The position numbers and the translations under genes are program-made. A stretch of 64,000 bases of DNA from an uncultured Bacteroides sp. (GTDB taxonomy: Bacteria; Bacteroidota; Bacteroidia; Bacteroidales; Bacteroidaceae): positions 310,001 through 374,000 of the forward strand of contig USAN01000001.1 of the NCBI GenBank assembly GCA_900552645.1, in the 5' to 3' direction. Below the pieces are notes generated by a model that was not told where the DNA came from, did not search any database, and saw only the letters and a list, made by a program, of their open reading frames with translations. Shown in pieces: positions 25,259-33,073 of this stretch. The stretch's first letter is position 1. Every line of letters begins with the position of its first letter.

Positions 25259-26047
25259 TTATTCGTTAAGGGTGATGATAGGACGTACCTTATGCAACTG
25301 GAGTTTGGGTGTCTCCTGCACAGCCCCGCTGCCGATCGAGTAGAGCCACGCTTTCGAGGTCTCCTGGCCGGCTACCTCCGTGGATGTCCAGTACCATACC
25401 TCGTCCGCTTCATCGGGCAACGGGTTCCCGCCACACTGCCTGATGATGTCGTTAATGTACGGTTTGGCGGCATACAGCAGGCGCATCTGGGCCACAGAGG
25501 GGATATAGGCACTCTGCCCGTAACGCCACATGGAGAACACGGCATTGGCAGCCGGAGAACCACAGCCGCTGTTGGCATACATCTCGTGGGTGTTAGCGTT
25601 GCCGTCATGCGCGTACATATCAGCGGATGTCCCCTGTGCCACACCCATACTGTCGGCAAAGGCTTCATACGGCAAGTCGCGGAGATACACGGCATAGCCG
25701 TTCCCTTCGGCATTCCCGTCCGTGTTGAGATGGAACACCACGGCGATAGGTTCTTTGCCCTGACGACCACAATCTTCAAAGGTCATGATACGGCCGTCGG
25801 TGCAAAGCACATGACCGACCTTCACCGAGGTGTCGGGGAACTCGTGATGCCCGTCGCATGACGCGAGGGGCACGGACAGCACCAGGGCGCACAAGCCGAA
25901 GCAGTTGCGCCTTAACATTTTCCATGTCCTGCGCCATTTCACTTTCAGCCCCTTGCTCTTGGAACGGCTGTCCGTCTGTCTGTGGGCGTTGGCGCGGTTG
26001 ATTATCTTGTTCATGCGGTTCAGTATTTTCACATAATTGGTTTTCAT
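25259..26047 (-). CDS. Lipoprotein with DUF1566/Lcl-like C-terminal domain
   Basis: 262 aa from ATG 26047; the ATG at 25918 (MLRRNCFGLCALVLSVPLAS followed by Cys) gives a textbook lipobox, so the 43 upstream basic residues may not be translated. The close spacing to traO favours the longer form; I leave this open. The C-terminal half has SAYIPSVAQMRLLYAA, VWYWTSTEVAG and WLYSIGSG...VRPI, typical of the Lcl/DUF1566 fold found in adhesin-like lipoproteins. The lipoprotein at 38513 has the same SAYIPSLAEMARL motif. Expected to sit on the cell surface or in the outer membrane, perhaps for mating-pair contact. Confidence 0.72.
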   Translation of the reverse strand: MKTNYVKILNRMNKIINRANAHRQTDSRSKSKGLKVKWRRTWKMLRRNCFGLCALVLSVPLASCDGHHEFPDTSVKVGHVLCTDGRIMTFEDCGRQGKEPIAVVFHLNTDGNAEGNGYAVYLRDLPYEAFADSMGVAQGTSADMYAHDGNANTHEMYANSGCGSPAANAVFSMWRYGQSAYIPSVAQMRLLYAAKPYINDIIRQCGGNPLPDEADEVWYWTSTEVAGQETSKAWLYSIGSGAVQETPKLQLHKVRPIITLNE

Positions 26048-26053
26048 GACTTT

Positions 26054-26560
26054 TTACTTTACAGGAAGTTTGACTCCTAACACAATGCCTGTGCGGAACA
26101 GGTCCTTGCCTTTTATCATCAGGTCTGACTTCACCTGCCAGTACAGCTGCCAGCCGCCACGCAGACGGTAGTTGTGCTCATACCCGGCATGTATGCCTCC
26201 CAACACCCTATGGGTATCCGAGCCGAGCGAACCGCCGAAACGGAAACTGCCGTAATGGTTGCGGCCACGTACCACGCACGGCTTGTAGGCGGCACCTATG
26301 CTCCATGTGCGGTAGTTTTTCCAGAACGAATCCGGGCAGATATGGCCGCAGGCGGCGCATTTGTCCCACTTGAGATAGCCGTTGGCAAAAAACTCCCAGG
26401 CATTGTGGTAATCGCTCTCACACTCATAGCTGAGGGTGGCTTCCAGCCCGTTCTCATACAAGAGTCCGATACCCAGGGACACCCGTCCGTCACGGTCGCC
26501 GGCAAATGCTGTGGATGATACCGCCAGCACTGCGACAAGAATCATCAGTATCTTCTTCAT
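26054..26560 (-). CDS. traO: Conjugative transposon protein TraO
   Basis: 168 aa. Signal peptide MKKILMILVAVLAVSSTAFA. The mature protein is a run of amphipathic beta-strands with alternating aromatic residues (VSLGIGLLYENGLEATLSYE, then WEFFANGYLKW and SFRFGGSLGSDTHRVLGGIH), ending GIVLGVKLPVK, as in a small outer-membrane beta-barrel. This agrees with the TraO family of Bacteroides conjugative transposons. A CAACGHIC segment (four residues around two Cys pairs) is unusual for a barrel. It follows traN by 3 bp. It is probably an outer-membrane part of the mating apparatus; the exact role in the family is not established. Confidence 0.8.
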   Translation of the reverse strand: MKKILMILVAVLAVSSTAFAGDRDGRVSLGIGLLYENGLEATLSYECESDYHNAWEFFANGYLKWDKCAACGHICPDSFWKNYRTWSIGAAYKPCVVRGRNHYGSFRFGGSLGSDTHRVLGGIHAGYEHNYRLRGGWQLYWQVKSDLMIKGKDLFRTGIVLGVKLPVK

Positions 26561-26563
26561 AGC

Positions 26564-27412
26564 CTATTCCTCCGTCAGTAATGCATTGCTGAAGCCGTCG
26601 GCCGACAGCACATCCTCGTAATCTATGTCCACGGATATGGTGCGCCCGGAAATCTGCTTCTCAGTCAGCTCCACCGTCAGCACCTTGTCGTTGGGGAATG
26701 TCAGCTTCTTCACCACTATCACATTGCGGTAGCCGTGAAGGAAAGACCGGGACTGCTCCAGCACCAACTCCGGCTTCAGCTCCACGACCTGCGAGTTCGT
26801 GGCTTTCGACACCTTCTTGTCGGAGAGCTTGAGCCTCACTTCATCGATGTCGAAACGGATGTTGGTACGGTTCTCCACCGAGAAATCAAGGAAGAAATAA
26901 TCGCCCGCCGAATAGATGTTGTTCAGCCGCATGGTCATGCGGTGCTTCTTATTGCTCACGTTGCGGAACCTCGCGGGTGACGTCCATATCTGACGTGCAT
27001 AGCGGTACATGTCCTCCGTTGACATTGACACGGCGGGATTGTGGTAGGCGGTGCGCTCCGACAGTTCCACCTCCTTGCTGGTGACGGCCTCCGTCAGCCG
27101 TGTCGTGTACAGCAGGGCGTACTGGGTGCGGTAGCGTTCCGTGACGATGGTGACGATGGCAAGCACCTCACCGTCCTCATGCCCGGCTTCCTTGGGCTTC
27201 AGGCGGACGGTGTTGTTGATGGGCTGGTCGCCGGCAACCAGGTCTGTGGATATATCTACAAAGCGTATCGGTTCGGAGGCGATGATGACGGTCGTCACCT
27301 GCTCGTTGACGGTGAGCTGCTCCATTTCCAAACAGGTGGTCTGCGCATGGACGGAGTGGAATGCGGCGGTAAGCAAGAAAGCCGCAAGAATCTTTTTAAG
27401 CGTTGTTCTCAT
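26564..27412 (-). CDS. traN: Conjugative transposon protein TraN (VirB9-like)
   Basis: 282 aa. Signal peptide MRTTLKKILAAFLLTAAFHSVHA. The mature part is beta-rich (VTTVIIASEPIRFVDISTDL, then LVAGDQPINNTVRLKP and LAIVTIVTERYRTQYALLY), matching DUF4138/TraN, the Bacteroidetes counterpart of VirB9 in the outer-membrane core complex. The C-terminus (VLTVELTEKQISGRTISVDI) is also beta. It is followed after 3 bp by traO and overlaps the stop of the upstream methyltransferase by 17 bp. Length fits the family. This arrangement, with a methyltransferase between traM and traN, is unlike CTnDOT. Confidence 0.85.
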   Translation of the reverse strand: MRTTLKKILAAFLLTAAFHSVHAQTTCLEMEQLTVNEQVTTVIIASEPIRFVDISTDLVAGDQPINNTVRLKPKEAGHEDGEVLAIVTIVTERYRTQYALLYTTRLTEAVTSKEVELSERTAYHNPAVSMSTEDMYRYARQIWTSPARFRNVSNKKHRMTMRLNNIYSAGDYFFLDFSVENRTNIRFDIDEVRLKLSDKKVSKATNSQVVELKPELVLEQSRSFLHGYRNVIVVKKLTFPNDKVLTVELTEKQISGRTISVDIDYEDVLSADGFSNALLTEE

Positions 27413-28202
27413 TGTTGATAGGATTGTTTTCGTTTTCTGTTTCTGTGAGTTTCTCTGCCTTTATCCGTTCCCCGGCTATCCGGCAGTAACCGGCATCGGT
27501 CTCGAAGCCGATATAGTGCCGTCCGCTTCGGATAGCGGCTATGGCCGTGGTTCCCGACCCGATGCAGTTATCAAGCACCACATCCCCCTTGTCGGTATAT
27601 GTCCTTATCAGGTACTCCACAAGGGCGACGGGCTTCTGCGTGGGATGGTAGAAAGCCCCGGTCTTGTGTTCCTTCGCTATCTGTATGACAGAAGTCGGGT
27701 ATTTGTCATCGGCGATGCGGACTTCGGTCATCCTCATGTCGCCGTAGCAGCGGTTGGTGAAAGTCTGTCGGGTACGCCGGCCGTGGTTGCGCTGCGACTT
27801 ATCACAAGGAATCATCTGCGGATGGTACACGGGCAGGTGCTCGTAAAACACCAGGATGTCCTCATGCTTCCGCAGCGGCATACGGTTGGCGTTCAGATGT
27901 CCGCTGGCTCTGTCCTTGTACCAGACAAGATTATACCGCCACAGCCGTGGCTGTGACATGAGCAGTCTGGCCGTGAACATACCCTGCGCGAAAAGGATGA
28001 CGGGACTGTCCGGCTTGATGATGCGCCGGTATTGTTCCCATAGGGGTTCCAGCGCTATCGGCCTGTCCCAGGCGGCATATCGGTTTCTGCGGTTCAGCAT
28101 GCCGTATGGCAGGTCGCATACGATGGCATCGATGCTCCTGTCGGCAATCCGTTTCATCCCTTCCAGACAGTCCTCATTGTATATTTCGTCAATGCGTATC
28201 AT
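27396..28202 (-). CDS. DNA N6-adenine/N4-cytosine methyltransferase (beta class) inside the tra operon
   Basis: 268 aa. The catalytic motif IV comes first: VCDLPYGML (DLPY at residues 30-33). Target-recognition sequence is in the middle (YKDRASGHLNANRMP; RRTRQTFTNRCYGD). SAM-binding motif I is near the C-terminus: VVLDNCIGSGTTAIAAIRSG (211-). The order IV, target recognition, I defines the beta class, and the FEAP.. tail is replaced by HYIGFETDAGYC. No restriction endonuclease gene lies beside it, so it is an orphan methylase, likely protecting transferred DNA from recipient restriction or regulating ICE replication. It sits between traM (4 bp gap) and traN (17 bp overlap), so it is co-expressed with transfer genes. 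Confidence 0.88.
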   Translation of the reverse strand: MIRIDEIYNEDCLEGMKRIADRSIDAIVCDLPYGMLNRRNRYAAWDRPIALEPLWEQYRRIIKPDSPVILFAQGMFTARLLMSQPRLWRYNLVWYKDRASGHLNANRMPLRKHEDILVFYEHLPVYHPQMIPCDKSQRNHGRRTRQTFTNRCYGDMRMTEVRIADDKYPTSVIQIAKEHKTGAFYHPTQKPVALVEYLIRTYTDKGDVVLDNCIGSGTTAIAAIRSGRHYIGFETDAGYCRIAGERIKAEKLTETENENNPINNENNA

Positions 28203-28206
28203 CGTC

Positions 28207-29430
28207 CTACCTGTTTTTGCTGTTTTCCCTGCTGTTCACCAGATAGACGAAGGTGCCGTACTTGAGCTTCACCTTGTTCTTGCGTATGGATTTCGATATG
28301 GCACCGGTCGTCTGCTGGTAGGCGTTCTGTATGGCCTGCATACCCCACTGCGTGAAGTTGTTGCCGTAACTGCCGTTGTTGATGCTCATGTTCCTGCCCA
28401 TAGCCCCGGACGCGATGTCCTTGGCGGTCTCACGGAAAGAGGAATTGGGTACATAAAGCCCCTCCATGCCGTCGGTGTCGTAGAGTGTCAGGCTCACTTT
28501 CAGGAGTTCGTCATCCACCATCAGGCTTTTGACAGTGCCCTTCACGCGCTGCTGCCCGAATCCGCTCATGGTGGCGTACATGTACGAGCCTTTTGCGAGG
28601 ACCACCCCGTTTATCTCGACTTCATTGAGCAGGCGTAACCTTACACGCGAGCCGTCAACGGCTTTCACATCTTCGTCGATGATCGCCTTGATAAGGTTCG
28701 GCTCAGGCTCGTTCTCGGCAAGGGTGTTGAAATAGGCCGAATTGGGCTTCCTGGCCTTTACCACGGTCTGCGTGGCGGCATCTTCGGGAGGCTGTGTGAC
28801 GGCATCAACGTTCTCCGTGACCGTGTCTGCCGTCTTGGGCGTGTCTTCTGTGGGCGGTAGCGGTGCAGGAGTACCCTCCATGCCTTTCTGTCCGTTCAAG
28901 CGTGCTTCAGCCAGTGCCTTGTTCAGCTCGTCGAGAGCTTCCTGCCGGCGTTGTGCGCCGCGTCGGAGGCGTTCATCCTCGCTCATAGGTTCCGTAACGG
29001 AGTCGTTTGCCATCGTCATGCCGCGCTCCCGGCTCATATCAAGGCGGGACTGCATCTCCTGCAGGCGGCGTTCCGCCTCTTCGTCGAGCAGAGCAAGATC
29101 CTGTTCCGTATATTTGGAGTCGTATGCCTCCGTTCCGGCTTCCTGCTTCCTGTCGATGTTCTCCACGGCCGAGTAGTCCTGTATCTTGCCGTAGGACTTG
29201 GCCATGTTCTCATACTTTCTGCCTATCTCGTCGGTGCGGAGCTGCGCCTGCGGCAATTCCGGATTCAGGTACTCCGTGGTCTGCATGCCGGACGGTTTCT
29301 CCGCCAGCTTCACGTCGAAGACATCGAAGATGAAGTAGCCGGCTCCCAGCAACAGGGGGTAAAGGATGGCCGGGAGCATGTATTTCGGCGCACGCCAGTC
29401 AATCCTGCTTGTAAGTTCTTTCAGGGTCAT
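28207..29430 (-). CDS. traM: Conjugative transposon protein TraM (VirB10-like)
   Basis: 407 aa. A short cytoplasmic N-terminus precedes one membrane helix (LPAILYPLLLGAGYFIFDVF, residues 19-38). A long charged and Pro/Thr-rich periplasmic linker follows (ERRLQEMQSRLDMSRERG; PAPLPPTEDTPKTADTV). The C-terminal half is beta-rich (VRLRLLNEVEINGVVLAKGS, then MYATMSGFGQQRVKGTVKSL), the DUF3714/TraM domain corresponding to VirB10, which spans the two membranes in the T4SS core. It overlaps traL by 32 bp. Length is normal for the family. Confidence 0.88.
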   Translation of the reverse strand: MTLKELTSRIDWRAPKYMLPAILYPLLLGAGYFIFDVFDVKLAEKPSGMQTTEYLNPELPQAQLRTDEIGRKYENMAKSYGKIQDYSAVENIDRKQEAGTEAYDSKYTEQDLALLDEEAERRLQEMQSRLDMSRERGMTMANDSVTEPMSEDERLRRGAQRRQEALDELNKALAEARLNGQKGMEGTPAPLPPTEDTPKTADTVTENVDAVTQPPEDAATQTVVKARKPNSAYFNTLAENEPEPNLIKAIIDEDVKAVDGSRVRLRLLNEVEINGVVLAKGSYMYATMSGFGQQRVKGTVKSLMVDDELLKVSLTLYDTDGMEGLYVPNSSFRETAKDIASGAMGRNMSINNGSYGNNFTQWGMQAIQNAYQQTTGAISKSIRKNKVKLKYGTFVYLVNSRENSKNR

Positions 29431-29770
29431 TGCTCTCTGTTTTTATGATTTGTTTATTACGTCTCTGTCTCAGCAGCTCTTCCTGGTGCTGCGTGGCCGT
29501 GACCGTCTGCCCGGTCTGCGGGCGGTTGTATATCTGTACCATGCGGCAGATATTCAACGTCAGGCAACCGATGACGATGCCGAACACCAACGTGAGAAAC
29601 ACCTTGGGATGCCGGCAGGCGAAACACTGCGCATATCCGGCGGCCTTGTCGATTTTCAGCAACCTGGCCCACTTGCGTCCGGCACTGACCTCCTTCTCGT
29701 ACCTTTCGGCATATCCGGGGTCGTTTTTGTCCGGCACCTTCTCTCCGAGTATAAGTTTCTTCCATCCCAT
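29399..29770 (-). CDS. traL: Conjugative transposon protein TraL (DUF3989)
   Basis: 123 aa. A basic N-terminus (MGWKKLILGEKVPDKNDPGY) is followed by one membrane helix, VFLTLVFGIVIGCLTLNICR (residues 56-75), and a short Gln/Arg-rich periplasmic tail. Size, topology and position between traK and traM agree with TraL. It may be a small inner-membrane channel component; family function is not defined. Overlap with the downstream traM start indicates coupling, and the gap to traK is only 2 bp. Confidence 0.75.
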   Translation of the reverse strand: MGWKKLILGEKVPDKNDPGYAERYEKEVSAGRKWARLLKIDKAAGYAQCFACRHPKVFLTLVFGIVIGCLTLNICRMVQIYNRPQTGQTVTATQHQEELLRQRRNKQIIKTESNDPERTYKQD

Positions 29771-29772
29771 GA

Positions 29773-30387
29773 TCAGTAGCTGTTTTTGGTTCTCTGTTCG
29801 ATGTCCTTGTTAAGCAGGGTGCGCCAGTTCACGATAAGCAGCCCGTGAGGGTTGTTGTCGGTGCGGGGCACGCGCTTCAACTGTCCTGCCGTCACCAGTT
29901 CTCTGGTAAGGATGGAGGTGCGGCGTTCGATGCGCTGCCTGCCGTAATAGGTGAACTCCATCTTCTTCTTGTTGAAGCTGATGCTGTCGCAGAATATCGA
30001 GAATACCGCCGAGGTGCCCATGATATTGTTGTAGAATCCTTTTTCCTTCAGGGTGTTGTACTGCGCAAGGCCGGTCTCGTCCACCAGATACATGGCTTTG
30101 TCAAGTGTGTACTTGATGTATTTGTCATCGGGAGCGAGCGTGAAGAAGTAGTGGTGGAACATTTCCACATGGCTCTTGGCTTCCACATCGAGAGTCTCCT
30201 CCATGGTGGTGCGTTGCACAAGGATGGGCACATTGCCGTCCAGTACATAGATTTTCTGCTGGGCGTCCACCACCATCGAGCGGGCCGTCCAGATGCTCGA
30301 CAGGCTGATTACGATGCATCCGGCAAGGAACAGGGCGCAGATTATCATCACGAGCTTGATTTTGTTTTCTAAGTTCTTTATGACCAT
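29773..30387 (-). CDS. traK: Conjugative transposon protein TraK (VirB8-like)
   Basis: 204 aa. One N-terminal membrane helix (KLVMIICALFLAGCIVISLS, residues 11-30) anchors a periplasmic alpha/beta domain (MVVDAQQKIYVLDGNVPILV, then ETLDVEAKSHVEMFHHYFFT and a MEFTYYGRQRIERR strand). This is the TraK family, structurally related to VirB8, which nucleates the channel. Ends NWRTLLNKDIEQRTKNSY. The sequence LSSIWTARSMV... near the membrane helix is typical of the family. Tight spacing to traL (2 bp) places it in the channel cluster. Confidence 0.88.
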   Translation of the reverse strand: MVIKNLENKIKLVMIICALFLAGCIVISLSSIWTARSMVVDAQQKIYVLDGNVPILVQRTTMEETLDVEAKSHVEMFHHYFFTLAPDDKYIKYTLDKAMYLVDETGLAQYNTLKEKGFYNNIMGTSAVFSIFCDSISFNKKKMEFTYYGRQRIERRTSILTRELVTAGQLKRVPRTDNNPHGLLIVNWRTLLNKDIEQRTKNSY

Positions 30388-30427
30388 TGTTTACTTATTT
30401 TGATGAGTTTCTATACCTTATTATACA

Positions 30428-31558
30428 TTATCGCATCATGGATGAAATCGCGCCGGTCGTTGACATCTTGGCCTGCTGTGCCACACCCTCGCCGAAGTTT
30501 CTCGTACTGAAAGCCGTATCACCCTCCGGTATCATCCATGCGGCAAGGTCGGGCACAAGGTTCAGACATTTCAATGCCACGATACTTGCTGCCATCAGAT
30601 AGCCCGCCGAGAAGAACGAGTTTTGCAGATAGGCCGCCATCGTAGCTTCGTTCTGGGTAATGGCTGTCAGGTTTTCGACCTGTATGCAAAGTACGATGTC
30701 AAACAGCAACAGCACATAAAAGCCCACGAAGTACAACATGGCTCCGTAGAAATGCACCGTCAGATAACGTATCATCCATTTCGCCCAAGCACCTTCCCAT
30801 TTGGGCAGGAGGCTGAAAGCCCACTGTATAGGTCCGAATATCGTCAGCATGCCGAGCAGGATTTGCTGGCAGTAGATGGTTGCCCACCAGCCTATTCTAA
30901 AGACAATCAGCGCAATAACCATCACAATTTTGTCTATGCAGACCACCGCGCCGGAGGTCAGAGAGGTGAACCACAGCTTGCTGGCATCCTTCTCCATATT
31001 GGTGACTTCATCGACTCCGGTCTGCTCCATCGTAGATTCTATCAGGGCAGGATCCATCGTACCGGCACGGGCTACGTCCGCCTGTGCCTGCAAGCTGGTA
31101 TAGAGCGTGTCACGGACGAAGATGAGCTGCTGCACTTCCTCGAACTTGTCCCCGATTTGGGCGGCTTCCGCTTGGTACAGGTCATGGGTGTATGAGCCTA
31201 TGGCGTTGGGAATGTACGAAAGGAAATCAAGCACGCACCAGCTGCTGCCGCTGTTGTGCATCCCTGTGTCCGCCGGAGGATACCACCATGTCATCACGAT
31301 GGCTACCGCCAAGGGTCGGAACAGTTTCATCACGTCGAGCGGCTCGTTCTTCACCATCATCTTGTAGGCCATGCCCGCCGCCATCACGATGGCGAAGAGT
31401 GCCGCCAGTGCCATGCACATCTGAAGAATCCACCAAAAAGGACCTTGCGACCCTGTGAACGTGGCATCGCACAGGAACTCGTTGGTCTGGAAAATCACGT
31501 CATCCACCTCTTCCTCAAGCAGGTTGATACCAAAATCGCTAAGAATATTGTCTGCCAT
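30428..31558 (-). CDS. traJ: Conjugative transposon protein TraJ (VirB6-like polytopic membrane protein)
   Basis: 376 aa. The N-terminus MADNILSDFGINLLEEEVDD is cytoplasmic or periplasmic. At least six hydrophobic segments follow, among them FWWILQMCMALAALFAIVMA, KIVMVIALIVFRIGWWATIY, LLGMLTIFGPIQWAFSLL and GAMLYFVGFYVLLLFDIVLC. The YQ-rich loop QLIFVRDTLYTSLQAQADVA is long and soluble. The layout corresponds to TraJ, counterpart of the VirB6 inner-membrane pore protein. A 40-bp gap separates it from traK and about 46 bp from the secreted gene upstream. Confidence 0.88.
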   Translation of the reverse strand: MADNILSDFGINLLEEEVDDVIFQTNEFLCDATFTGSQGPFWWILQMCMALAALFAIVMAAGMAYKMMVKNEPLDVMKLFRPLAVAIVMTWWYPPADTGMHNSGSSWCVLDFLSYIPNAIGSYTHDLYQAEAAQIGDKFEEVQQLIFVRDTLYTSLQAQADVARAGTMDPALIESTMEQTGVDEVTNMEKDASKLWFTSLTSGAVVCIDKIVMVIALIVFRIGWWATIYCQQILLGMLTIFGPIQWAFSLLPKWEGAWAKWMIRYLTVHFYGAMLYFVGFYVLLLFDIVLCIQVENLTAITQNEATMAAYLQNSFFSAGYLMAASIVALKCLNLVPDLAAWMIPEGDTAFSTRNFGEGVAQQAKMSTTGAISSMMR

Positions 31559-31604
31559 TGAATTTTGTTTATTGGTTATTTATTTCTGAATCTGTCTGTC
31601 GCCC

Positions 31605-32336
31605 TTATGGCTGGTTGATACTGTTTCCTATCGCGCTCCAGCACACATCGCGCCACCGGGCCAGTGCCTCCGCCGCATACACGGCGTTCTTGTTTTCCCT
31701 TTCATAGCTTGATGCCAATAGCGAGGCGGTCGTCTTGCTGTTGGCCAGATAGACGAGGTAGCGTACCAGTTCCTCATTCTTGCGCGACACGTCGGCATAG
31801 ATGCGCAGGTACTGTTTCTTGCGCTGTGAGTTGGGCATATAGACTTCCTGTGTCGCCTTGATAGCCGACTTGAATACATTGTAGTATTCCTTCCACACCG
31901 CCTGCTGGCTGGGAGAGCCGCCCAGTTGCTGGATGCGGTCGATGTTCTTCTTGAAATCCGCCATCTTGGAGTTGAGCTTGTCACCCTCCGCCAGCCATGC
32001 GACATCCAGTGCGCCCCCTGTGCGGTCAGCCACGTTCAATGCCTCTATCTCGGCTCGCTTTGTCAGGGCGGAGTCCAGTTTCTCCGCATCATCCACCTGC
32101 CAGTAGCCTGCAATCCCCGCCGTGGTACGGAACGACAGTTTGTTCTTTGCTGCGGCGGTTTTCCTGTAGCTGTTGTGCAGCAGGGTGTAGTAGAGGTCCG
32201 GAGTAAGGGAGCCGGAACCGATCTCCGCCACGGTAAACTGGTTCTGTTTGGCGGAATCATGGTTGTAGGTCACGTTCTGTGCCGTGGCCGAAGCCACGCA
32301 CATCCCTGTCATCAGATATAGCATCAGTCGTCTCAT
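31605..32336 (-). CDS. Secreted DUF5045-like conjugation protein
   Basis: 243 aa. Signal peptide MRRLMLYLMTGMCVASATAQ. The mature part starts NVTYNHDSAKQNQFTVAEIG, then SLTPDLYYTLLHNSYRKTAA, as in DUF5045 proteins of Bacteroides transfer operons. The rest is helical (DRIQQLGGSPSQQAVWKEYY). The C-terminus holds AAEALARWRDVCW, the RW motif shared with four other secreted ICE proteins. It occupies the position of TraI in CTnDOT but is not clearly the same family. It overlaps the upstream gene by 4 bp. A periplasmic role in channel assembly is inferred. Confidence 0.68.
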   Translation of the reverse strand: MRRLMLYLMTGMCVASATAQNVTYNHDSAKQNQFTVAEIGSGSLTPDLYYTLLHNSYRKTAAAKNKLSFRTTAGIAGYWQVDDAEKLDSALTKRAEIEALNVADRTGGALDVAWLAEGDKLNSKMADFKKNIDRIQQLGGSPSQQAVWKEYYNVFKSAIKATQEVYMPNSQRKKQYLRIYADVSRKNEELVRYLVYLANSKTTASLLASSYERENKNAVYAAEALARWRDVCWSAIGNSINQP

Positions 32337-33073
32337 TTCCTGTTTCTGTATGGGTTAAGCCCGCTCTGCCGCCACCGCCCGAAAGCGTCCTCTATAATGA
32401 GCGACCGTGAACGGGGTGTGTAAATACTTTCTTTCCAATAGCCTATCCGAACTTGAATGTATCTCCATGTGTCGAAATAGGCGGCATTGAGCAGTTTCTT
32501 GATGTTGTCAAGACTCGTGTTGATGCTCTCCAGCACAAGCATGAGGTCGGATGTCGAGCACGCGGCGGCTCCCGTGGCGTACAGCACAAGGTCGCTGACC
32601 GACCGGTACAGCCCCTTGCCCTCGGCCGATATTCGGTCGATGCACCTCAGGCTTATCCGTATGATGACGGTGTCCTGCAGGGCGAGCTTGTTGCGTTTCA
32701 GCACTTTGGAATTGTAGTCTTCGAGCAGCTTCTTGTAGTCGCCGATACGGTCGTTCACCGTCTGATAGGTGGAATACACATTCATGGAGGTGCGGAGCGA
32801 CTGGTACAGCACATCTATCACATCGAAAGCCCGGGTGTATTTGTCAAGGTCGAAGTTCAGCACCTTGTAGTCTTCCGCCGCCTTCGCGCTGTACTCGTGC
32901 AGCAGGTTGTTGCTCTGTTCCAGCGTGGCGCGGGCGAGAAGCAGGCTGCGCTGGTTCTTGTGGTCGGCGATATACGCTTCCACGGAGGTCACGTCGAAGC
33001 CCCATTGCGCCCTGACGACGGCCGGCATCGCCAGCATCATCAGCGTAAGCAGTATGTGGATTTGCATTTTCAT
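32333..33073 (-). CDS. Secreted conjugation accessory protein, xAFxRW family
   Basis: Start placed at the ATG at 33073 (MKMQIHILLTLMMLAMPAVV), which gives a signal peptide and a 4-bp ATGA overlap with the upstream stop; the ATG at 33127 would add 18 residues out of keeping. The mature protein is helical with coiled-coil character (SLLLARATLEQSNNLLHEYS, then FDVIDVLYQSLRTSMNVYST) and ends EDAFGRWRQSGLNPYRNRK. Similar size and tail link it to the proteins at 8290 and 8986 in the other ICE operon. No other domain recognised. Confidence 0.62.
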   Translation of the reverse strand: MKMQIHILLTLMMLAMPAVVRAQWGFDVTSVEAYIADHKNQRSLLLARATLEQSNNLLHEYSAKAAEDYKVLNFDLDKYTRAFDVIDVLYQSLRTSMNVYSTYQTVNDRIGDYKKLLEDYNSKVLKRNKLALQDTVIIRISLRCIDRISAEGKGLYRSVSDLVLYATGAAACSTSDLMLVLESINTSLDNIKKLLNAAYFDTWRYIQVRIGYWKESIYTPRSRSLIIEDAFGRWRQSGLNPYRNRK

